Shown piece after piece: positions 1 to 5,025 of a stretch of DNA of 5,025 nt. The notes below the pieces were generated by a model. The model saw nothing but the letters and a program-made list of their open reading frames with translations, made no database searches and was not told the DNA's origin. Source of the stretch: Promethearchaeota archaeon. Its GTDB lineage: Archaea; Asgardarchaeota; Lokiarchaeia; Sigynarchaeales; SOKP01. Within the stretch, counting starts at the first letter, position 1. Every line of letters starts with the position of its first letter. A program made the translations under genes and the position numbers. The stretch spans positions 1 to 5,025 of the forward strand of contig JAGXNZ010000169.1 in NCBI GenBank assembly GCA_019894655.1, read 5' to 3'.

Positions 1-12
1 AATATTATCAAG

Positions 13-2157
13 ATGGAAACGGATATATTATTAAAAGAAAAAACAAAAGAAATTCAAAGCTTTAAATCAATGGTTAAAAAGAACACTACTTTTAAACAAA
101 AACTATTTCCCCTTTATAAATATATAATTGAAAAGCTTGACAGTCTGGAAGAAAATATTATTGAGTTCATATCCGAACAAGAGCAATTTTTAAAAGAAAA
201 GGTTATAGAAGAAAGAAACAGAACAAGCGTTGAGGATTTTGATAGTTTTGTTTCTGAAACTATCCAAAATTATAAGAAGAGGTTAGGAAATTACAGGGAA
301 AACATTGACCTGAGCAAAGCAAATAAAATCACAAACGTTATCGGCGGTTTTGATGCAATGCTAATTGATTTTAACGAAAGTAACAAGCTTTTTTCTAAAA
401 AGCTAACAAGTCTAAAAGCCATTATCCAAGATCTTGATGAAAGTTCGATAAAAATAATACAATGGGAGAATTTTAAAGCCTTTTTTACTGAGGAAGTTGA
501 TAAACTGAAGGAGGAGTATGTAAATGATATAATTTCTCAAGAGATTATATTAATGAGCGAGGAAGAACACAGAGACACAATAAGTATAAAAAAACTAGCC
601 GATAGGCTTAAACTCAAATGTAGAGCCATAATTCCAAGAATTAGAGATATGATAGAGGGGTCTAAATTGCAAGGCGATTTACTTGAAGATAAAAAAGAAT
701 TAATAGTTCACACTGAAGCTTATCATAAGAATAAAGAATTGAAAAATTTCACAGAAAATAGAATTATAAAGCAAACCCAAGAGGCAGTAGGAAAATTATT
801 AGCTCTTTACGACTCGTGTATAAAAAACAAAACTCTTGGAGTAAACTTGTTAGAAATTCAAAATAGAATTGATTATTTCAGTGATTTGAAGGAATCTATT
901 GCTAACCAATACAACACTAAGATAAAAGAGTTGAATGTTGACGAAAATAGATTAGAGAACATGGATCTGATTAATAATCTAAAAGCGGTTATAAATAATA
1001 ATGAGAAAGCGATTTTGAATATTAAAGAAAATTTGGCTCTTTTTAAAGACTTACAAACATTCATAGTCGATGTGTTAGATAATGTAAAAATCGAAATAAA
1101 AAACCAATTAACTAAAACTTCTGATGATGTTGAGAGAGTAGAGTCTCATGTAGAGATGAGAGATATTCTAGAAAGTAGAAAAGAGAGCGTTAGGATTAGA
1201 TTAAAACGAGTTGATGAAAAAATGGAGGATAAATTGAAGTCGATCATTATTATATCATATGAATCAAGGAAATTTGAGACCGAAGCCAGAGAATTCTATG
1301 TTAAGAAAAAGAATGAGATCAAACAAAGAGTAGAAGAAAGAGTTCAAGTAATAAGTAATAAAATAAAATCTTTAAGGTTTGAAACGGATCGAAGTAAATT
1401 AATAACCATAATTTCTAACAACAATATTCATTTAAGCCAATTATTAGGAACATTACAAACGAGGGTTGAAGATTATATTGAAACGGAACAGTATAAGCGA
1501 GCATATTTAAACGTTAATAAAAAAAAGGTCTATATCGATCAGGAAATTAAAAATACAAGTAAAGAAATAAAAGACTTAATTAGGATATTTAACCTAAATT
1601 CGAACGATTTCGAAACTAGAAATTTTCACATCATAGAGGGATTTGATCGTTTTATCAAAGAATTTAACGAAATTTTAAGAGAGAAGGTAAACACATTAGA
1701 AGAATTAATCGTAAAATCATACGTGGAAATGGTAATAAAGGCTGTGGCAAACGAATTCTTAACCTTAAGTTTTTTGCAGAATGAATTGAAGATAAAGAAG
1801 CAACTTATTCAAAAACACCTAATTTCTCTAATTAGTGCAGGAAAATTAGATGGGAAATATGATCCCCAAATAGGATTGTATTACACCTCAGCGGAAGTAT
1901 TAAAATCACTCGACGAGAACCAATTGGAGGTTATAAAGAAAATGAACTTTCGGGTGTACATGTTTATGAGGCGTTTAAAAAACTTCACAAACCAGTACGG
2001 TTCCATTATCGCGTTCTTTGCCTCGCTCATCACTATCTCATATTATATTTTCCAAATTAGCGGAGAAAATCCAATTGCTATAATAATTCCTATCATATTG
2101 ACATTAATTGTACTAGGATACCTCGTCTTTAAGAAAAAGAAAGACGAAAAAATTTGA
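13..2157 (+). CDS. Membrane-anchored coiled-coil protein with two UFL1/DDRGK1-like winged-helix domains
   Basis: A 714-residue, mostly helical, strongly charged protein of unknown function. Long coiled-coil-like stretches occupy about residues 1-170 and 235-560. Residues 175-235 look like a winged helix: a 'TISIKKLADRLKL' helix-turn start, a second helix, then 'GSKLQGDLLED' and a strand 'ELIVHTEAY'. Residues 570-633 repeat the layout: 'LSFLQNELKIKK', 'HLISLISAGKLDGKYD', then 'GLYYTSAEVLKSL'. From memory, this pattern resembles the PCI/winged-helix segments of eukaryotic UFL1 and DDRGK1, which together form the UFM1 E3 ligase at the ER. Residues 664-682 and 688-706 are hydrophobic and form a transmembrane hairpin; Arg/Lys clusters (RRLK before it, KKKK after it) place both ends in the cytoplasm. 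The ATG at 13 is the first in the window, but codons 1-12 are also open, so the N-terminus may extend beyond the edge; a second ATG lies at 70. The gene converges on the helicase gene. That it is a real gene is nearly certain; the UFL1-like reading is an inference, and a generic coiled-coil scaffold is the alternative. Confidence 0.85.
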   Translation: METDILLKEKTKEIQSFKSMVKKNTTFKQKLFPLYKYIIEKLDSLEENIIEFISEQEQFLKEKVIEERNRTSVEDFDSFVSETIQNYKKRLGNYRENIDLSKANKITNVIGGFDAMLIDFNESNKLFSKKLTSLKAIIQDLDESSIKIIQWENFKAFFTEEVDKLKEEYVNDIISQEIILMSEEEHRDTISIKKLADRLKLKCRAIIPRIRDMIEGSKLQGDLLEDKKELIVHTEAYHKNKELKNFTENRIIKQTQEAVGKLLALYDSCIKNKTLGVNLLEIQNRIDYFSDLKESIANQYNTKIKELNVDENRLENMDLINNLKAVINNNEKAILNIKENLALFKDLQTFIVDVLDNVKIEIKNQLTKTSDDVERVESHVEMRDILESRKESVRIRLKRVDEKMEDKLKSIIIISYESRKFETEAREFYVKKKNEIKQRVEERVQVISNKIKSLRFETDRSKLITIISNNNIHLSQLLGTLQTRVEDYIETEQYKRAYLNVNKKKVYIDQEIKNTSKEIKDLIRIFNLNSNDFETRNFHIIEGFDRFIKEFNEILREKVNTLEELIVKSYVEMVIKAVANEFLTLSFLQNELKIKKQLIQKHLISLISAGKLDGKYDPQIGLYYTSAEVLKSLDENQLEVIKKMNFRVYMFMRRLKNFTNQYGSIIAFFASLITISYYIFQISGENPIAIIIPIILTLIVLGYLVFKKKKDEKI

Positions 2158-2177
2158 TTTTGGAATAAGCCGAGGAC

Positions 2178-2196
2178 TTAAATTTTTAAAAAGGGA
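2178..2196. terminator. Candidate bidirectional T-run terminator between convergent genes
   Basis: The only gap between the two convergent stop codons is 40 bases. It contains the perfect palindrome TTTTTAAAAA at 2183-2192, which gives a T5 run on each strand just past each gene's end. Archaeal transcription commonly terminates at short T-runs, with no need for a GC-rich hairpin. Another T4 (2157 onward is TGATTTTGG) lies directly after the first stop. Placement supports a shared terminator, but in such AT-rich DNA the motif alone is weak. Confidence 0.45.
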
Positions 2197-2197
2197 T

Positions 2198-4360
2198 TTA
2201 ATCATAATCCATTACGAATTGTACTTCTTTGGCTGTTCTTTTAAGGTAGCCTAAATAGCAAGCTTGATTAAAATGGGCATAAAATTTCTTTTCAATTATG
2301 TCTTCTTCTTCAGCAAATTCTTTAAAATCTGAAAGAGACATTTTTCCTTCTATGCTATAAGTTTTTGCTATTCTTATTAACGTTTTTACATTATGATTTA
2401 AATAAATTTTTCTTTCTGTCATTTTCTTATTTTTTTTTATTTTTTGAGATCCTTTTAGTTTTAGCACAGAAGATTTTAGCTTTTTCTTATCCAACCCTAT
2501 TACATCAGAATAAAAGGTTACACCCACATTTTTAAACCTTTTAAACTCTTCACTGTGGGCAAAGTTATCAAGTTCTGTGATAATTTCTTCTATTGATCGA
2601 TTCGCAAGTAGTTCTTTTTCCCTTTCGCGTCTCTCTCGATAGTTTTTGATTAAATCTAATTCTGAAATTTTATTAGAAGCCGCCTTAAAGCATATTTCTT
2701 TTCGATTAACTACATCACATAAATCCAATTGCTTTGAATCGGATAGCACCGAATTCATAGTCATTTCTTTTCGTTCGGCGGCTTTGTAAAAAGGAACATC
2801 GATGGATTGTCTGGCTATTAATAGATAGCACCTCCCTGGTCCATATCGCCCCGTTCTACCGCGCCTTTGGATTAATCTAATCTCTGATGGAACAGGTTCG
2901 TAAAAAATAATTGCGTCCACATTAGGTATGTCAAGACCTTCTTCTGCAACGCTGGTGGCTACGAGTACATCTAACTTTCCTTCTTTAAATTGTTTAATAA
3001 TTTCAATTTGCTTGTTTTGTGAAAATCCTAAATCATTTACGTTGGTTGACTGACCGATAAATTTTTCAACTCTTAAACGAGAACCAAAGCGTTCTTCTAT
3101 TAAACTCTTTAATAGTTCAGCCATGGCCCTGTATTGCGTGAAAACGATGATTTTATTGTTTTGATAATCCTCGGTCTCTTCAGTAATTATTGAAAATAGC
3201 TTTTCAATTTTAGGATGTGAATATACATTGCTATTATTCTGTAATAGATTATTTTTGATAAATTTGAAGTGCTCGGAGTTGACGATTCTTTTAGCCGAAA
3301 GTATATCTTGATCGGATTTATATTCAATTTTTTCTAGAAATGTTAAAAAGAGGGTAATGTTTTGAGATTCCAGCAGGTCTTTCCCATGTAGTAAAGAAAT
3401 ACAGCTTGAACAGTAAGAGAAAATAGATTGAATGTTTAAGGAGTTATCTTTAACTATATCTCTTATTTGATCAGTCTTAAAATAGAGAGCGTTTAAATAA
3501 TCCTCTTCTGATAGTTCCGGCAAGTAACCGCTCTCGAACTTAAGAGAAAGTGTTAAATCGCGAGATATTCCCAAGAAATCTAATTTTGAATAATATCTTT
3601 TGTTGGGGGGTAATAATTTTTTGTCAATAAAGAATCTCAGAAATTTCTCGAACAAGTTATACCAAACTGCACTTAATTCGATGACTTTAATAGGTAAATC
3701 AACGAATTCTAAATACATATCGATATCATAGATATACTGTTTTACATCTTTATCTTCGTAAGTTTTAAAAATCACATTCTCGATAAATAAATGGTCACAC
3801 AATTGCTGTATGCGAAGGTAGCTTTTTCCTGGGGAAGCTGTTAATCCTAGGATAAGAGGATCCTGGCAGGTATTAATATATTCAGTTGAGATAAAGCAAT
3901 ACGCATAATTACCTCTTGTTCTGTGAGCTTCGTCAAAAATAATTAGAGAAACATGCTTTAAATCGTAACGACCCCTTTCTACATCGTTTTTGATTACTTG
4001 AGGTGTCGATACGATGATTTTAGAGCTGTTGAAAAGTAAAATTCTCTTTTCTGGCGAAATCTTACCTGTAAATGAAGTAATTAAAGTAGAATCAATATTT
4101 AAAAAGTCCTCACATGAAGCTTTATGTTGCGAAACTAAAGGTCTAGTGGGAGCAAGAATAATAATTTTAGATTTAGGATATTTTTCTAAAGCTTCACTTA
4201 AGAGTAAAATCCCAACAATCGTTTTTCCTAAACCAGTTGGTAAAACTATTAAAGAATTTCTTCCTTTGCACCTTTTTGTAATATTATTCTGATACTGTCT
4301 ATAAAATATTCGATTTTTTTTTAGATAGGGACGATTAAAATAAAAAACTTCTGTTTGCAT
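2198..4360 (-). CDS. hef: Hef/FANCM-type DEAH superfamily 2 helicase lacking the XPF nuclease domain
   Basis: An ATP-driven DNA helicase/translocase of the Hef-FANCM family, which remodels stalled replication forks and branched DNA. All core motifs are present: motif I LPTGLGKT (40-47), Ia APTRP (70-74), II DEAH (143-146), III LTASPG (173-178), IV IIVFTQY (404-410), V ATSVAEEGLDIP (468-479) and VI QRRGRTGR (498-505). Family-specific stretches include FTGKISPEKR (97-106), STPQVIKND (118-126), GNYAYCFI (150-157) and the helical insert at about 200-395 with 'LLESQ' (329-333). Euryarchaeal Hef continues into an XPF nuclease plus helix-hairpin-helix domain. Here the GDXnERKXXXD nuclease motif is absent; a Lys-rich linker (about 633-651) leads to a 70-residue winged-helix-like tail. 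The start is well fixed: an in-frame TGA lies at 4382-4384 and no other start codon falls between it and the ATG. No Shine-Dalgarno site is evident. The gene is divergent from the B12-binding gene and convergent with the coiled-coil gene. Helicase identity is very secure; lack of nuclease is directly visible. Confidence 0.95.
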   Translation of the reverse strand: MQTEVFYFNRPYLKKNRIFYRQYQNNITKRCKGRNSLIVLPTGLGKTIVGILLLSEALEKYPKSKIIILAPTRPLVSQHKASCEDFLNIDSTLITSFTGKISPEKRILLFNSSKIIVSTPQVIKNDVERGRYDLKHVSLIIFDEAHRTRGNYAYCFISTEYINTCQDPLILGLTASPGKSYLRIQQLCDHLFIENVIFKTYEDKDVKQYIYDIDMYLEFVDLPIKVIELSAVWYNLFEKFLRFFIDKKLLPPNKRYYSKLDFLGISRDLTLSLKFESGYLPELSEEDYLNALYFKTDQIRDIVKDNSLNIQSIFSYCSSCISLLHGKDLLESQNITLFLTFLEKIEYKSDQDILSAKRIVNSEHFKFIKNNLLQNNSNVYSHPKIEKLFSIITEETEDYQNNKIIVFTQYRAMAELLKSLIEERFGSRLRVEKFIGQSTNVNDLGFSQNKQIEIIKQFKEGKLDVLVATSVAEEGLDIPNVDAIIFYEPVPSEIRLIQRRGRTGRYGPGRCYLLIARQSIDVPFYKAAERKEMTMNSVLSDSKQLDLCDVVNRKEICFKAASNKISELDLIKNYRERREREKELLANRSIEEIITELDNFAHSEEFKRFKNVGVTFYSDVIGLDKKKLKSSVLKLKGSQKIKKNKKMTERKIYLNHNVKTLIRIAKTYSIEGKMSLSDFKEFAEEEDIIEKKFYAHFNQACYLGYLKRTAKEVQFVMDYD

Positions 4361-4400
4361 TAAAGAAAAGTTGAAGTTGATTCATTTTAATACGGAGAGG

Positions 4401-4411
4401 GTTATAGTTTA
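4401..4411 (-). promoter_or_regulatory. Candidate TATA box for the helicase gene
   Basis: Read on the minus strand, this is TAAACTATAAC, a TATA-like element about 45 bases upstream of the helicase ATG. With the usual archaeal spacing of about 25 bases, transcription would begin near 4380, giving a leader of about 20 bases. No clear BRE is recognisable. In DNA this AT-rich, such matches arise easily, so this is a placement-based guess. Confidence 0.3.
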
Positions 4412-4486
4412 ATAATATCAAAAAAAGGAATATTAATCAAATTATATTTTAATGTAAGTTAGTTTTAATTATTACTTTCCTTTAAT

Positions 4487-4533
4487 ATAGTATTTATTAG
4501 GATTTGGTGCTATATCGATTAAACAAATACTAT
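4487..4533. repeat. Nine-base inverted repeat in the intergenic region
   Basis: ATAGTATTT (4487-4495) and AAATACTAT (4525-4533) are perfect reverse complements separated by 29 bases. In RNA the pairing extends outward by a U-G and an A-U pair. It could be a hairpin or a split binding site, but a 9-base match is close to chance expectation in so AT-rich a region. Confidence 0.3.
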
Positions 4534-4572
4534 GTAGATTCAACAAATTTAAATATGATAAATTGTTAATAA

Positions 4573-4624
4573 ATAATAACTAACTGAATTACAGCGTAAC
4601 CTCTTCTTCCAAGTTAGTTTATAT
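4573..4624. repeat. Imperfect 13-base inverted repeat overlapping the candidate TATA box
   Basis: ATAATAACTAACT (4573-4585) is the reverse complement of AGTTAGTTTATAT (4612-4624) at 11 of 13 positions, including a perfect 8-base core AACTAACT/AGTTAGTT. The spacer is 26 bases. The right arm runs into the TATA-like element before the B12-binding gene, which is where an archaeal repressor site would sit. A third copy of AGTTAGTT lies at 4457-4464. AT-richness makes chance a serious alternative. Confidence 0.3.
4618..4624 (+). promoter_or_regulatory. Candidate TATA box for the B12-binding gene
   Basis: TTTATAT lies 60 bases before the ATG. Archaeal spacing would put the transcription start near 4645-4650 and give a leader of about 35-40 bases. 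The GAGGT at 4646-4650 is too far from the ATG (about 35 bases) to be a Shine-Dalgarno site. An alternative TATA-like sequence, TTTAAATAT, lies at 4548-4556. Position is suggestive only. Confidence 0.35.
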
Positions 4625-4684
4625 GCGTCATGGTTCATTTTAGATGAGGTTGAGCTTGTAATTGAGAAAAACATGTGAATAAAA

Positions 4685-5025
4685 ATGAAAATATTATATA
4701 TTAATCCTGCTCGTTTGCAATCGGGGTTAGATGCTATAATTACGGGTGCACCATTAAGTTTGATTACGATAGCTGGGATGGTGCCAGACCATGATGCAAA
4801 ATTATTTGATTTCAAGGTTGATAAATATCGCGAGAAGAAATTTCGTAGCGAGTTAAATCGGTACGATACAGTAGCGATCACAAGCATGACTCCACAGATA
4901 TATTCCGCCTTAGAAGTTGCTAAAATGGCCAAAGAACACGGTTGTAACACGATTATTGGTGGATACCATCCTACCCTGGTACCAGATTTTGTAGCCGGCC
5001 ACGATTACGTAGATTTTACGGTAAG
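4685..5025 (+). CDS. Cobalamin-binding-domain protein, probably B12-binding radical SAM enzyme (5' part)
   Basis: The first 113 codons of a gene cut by the right edge. The translation is a Rossmann-like B12-binding domain as found at the N-terminus of class B radical SAM enzymes: a first strand KILYINP (2-8), then GAPLSLITIAGMVPD (21-35), LFDF (40-43), VAITSMTPQIYSA (63-75), a helix EVAKMAKEHG (77-86), then IIGGYHPTLVPD (90-101) and YVDFTV (108-113). This strand-turn-strand order, the GGxHPT signature and the VDF ending before an expected GEGE are characteristic. The cobalamin-ligating DxHxxG motif is absent, as is usual in this subgroup. The CxxxCxxC iron-sulfur motif would lie beyond the window, so the radical SAM assignment and the substrate are unseen. 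The start is well supported: an in-frame TGA at 4676-4678 leaves ATG 4685 as the first available start. No Shine-Dalgarno site is visible, which may mean leaderless or weakly primed translation. Confidence 0.88.
   Translation, partial: MKILYINPARLQSGLDAIITGAPLSLITIAGMVPDHDAKLFDFKVDKYREKKFRSELNRYDTVAITSMTPQIYSALEVAKMAKEHGCNTIIGGYHPTLVPDFVAGHDYVDFTV

Larger units (their letters stand above)
4361..4684. other. Divergent intergenic region without a gene
   Basis: This 324-base, extremely AT-rich stretch separates the divergent helicase and B12-binding genes. Plus-strand ATGs here (for example 4532, 4556, 4623, 4630, 4645) all meet stops within eight codons. I see no tRNA cloverleaf, no convincing C/D box RNA and no tandem repeat. 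It holds one TATA-like candidate for each flanking gene and two inverted repeats. The region is longer than two minimal archaeal promoters need, so an operator or a small RNA cannot be excluded. The 10-mer AAGTTAGTTT occurs twice (4456-4465 and 4611-4620). Confidence 0.7.

Noticed and set aside
873..1064. Minus-strand 63-residue open frame inside the coiled-coil gene
   Set aside because: It is antisense to a long continuous plus-strand gene; its hydrophobic look comes from reverse reading of charged A-rich codons.
2393..2419. An 'ERKIYLN' stretch at helicase residues 649-655 resembling the XPF nuclease ERKXXXD motif
   Set aside because: The last Asp is Asn, the required upstream GD pair and acidic strand are absent, and the surroundings do not look like the nuclease fold. 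It is probably chance in a Lys-rich linker.
3401..3412. CxxC pair (Cys317, Cys320) in the helicase insert as a possible zinc site
   Set aside because: There is no second cysteine or histidine pair nearby with suitable spacing, and the stretch aligns in pattern with the ordinary helical insert of Hef that ends in LLExQ.
4014..4292. Plus-strand 92-residue open frame inside the helicase gene
   Set aside because: It is antisense to helicase motifs I, Ia and the region before motif II, which are strongly conserved. It is a shadow of that coding strand.
4556..4586. ATGATAA and CTGA resembling C and D boxes of an archaeal guide RNA
   Set aside because: The C box has a mismatch, the interval is too short for a full C/D RNA with inner boxes, and no terminal stem flanks it.
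4646..4650. GAGGT as a Shine-Dalgarno site for the B12-binding gene
   Set aside because: It is about 35 bases from the ATG at 4685, far outside working distance, and the short frame starting nearest to it stops within six codons.
4549..4950. Minus-strand 133-residue open frame
   Set aside because: It lies antisense to the start of the B12-binding gene, whose plus-strand translation has clear family signatures (GGYHPT, VDF). The minus-strand product resembles nothing and ends in the intergenic region.

Overview
The window looks archaeal. It is very AT-rich (roughly 30% G+C judged by eye, not counted). Its best-recognised gene is a Hef/FANCM-type superfamily 2 helicase, a family typical of archaea. 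Archaeal-style TATA-like boxes and T-run terminators fit the intergenic gaps, and no strong Shine-Dalgarno sites precede the two starts that can be checked. The first gene combines long coiled coils with winged-helix (PCI-like) segments resembling the eukaryotic UFMylation proteins UFL1 and DDRGK1. That combination suggests an Asgard archaeon, possibly Lokiarchaeia-like, but this is an inference and not proven by the window.

Layout: (1) Positions 13-2157, plus strand, hold a ~714-residue coiled-coil protein with two winged-helix-like domains and a C-terminal pair of transmembrane helices. Its reading frame is open to the left edge, so the true start may lie outside. (2) A 40-base convergent gap (2158-2197) has a perfect T5/A5 palindrome that can serve as a two-way terminator. 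(3) Positions 2198-4360, minus strand, hold a complete 720-residue Hef-type helicase that has all helicase motifs but no XPF nuclease domain, and ends in an unrelated ~70-residue winged-helix-like tail. (4) A 324-base divergent intergenic region (4361-4684) has no gene and contains candidate promoters for both flanking genes and two imperfect inverted repeats. (5) From 4685, plus strand, the start of a cobalamin-binding-domain protein, probably a B12-binding radical SAM enzyme, runs off the right edge after 113 codons.

The three genes do not form an operon: the first and second converge, and the second and third diverge. No shared pathway is evident. The helicase belongs to replication-fork repair, the third gene to radical SAM/B12 chemistry, and the first may be a membrane-anchored scaffold. 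No tRNA, rRNA, CRISPR array or mobile element was seen. The most interesting items are the UFL1/DDRGK1-like architecture of the first protein and the nuclease-less helicase with its replacement C-terminal domain.
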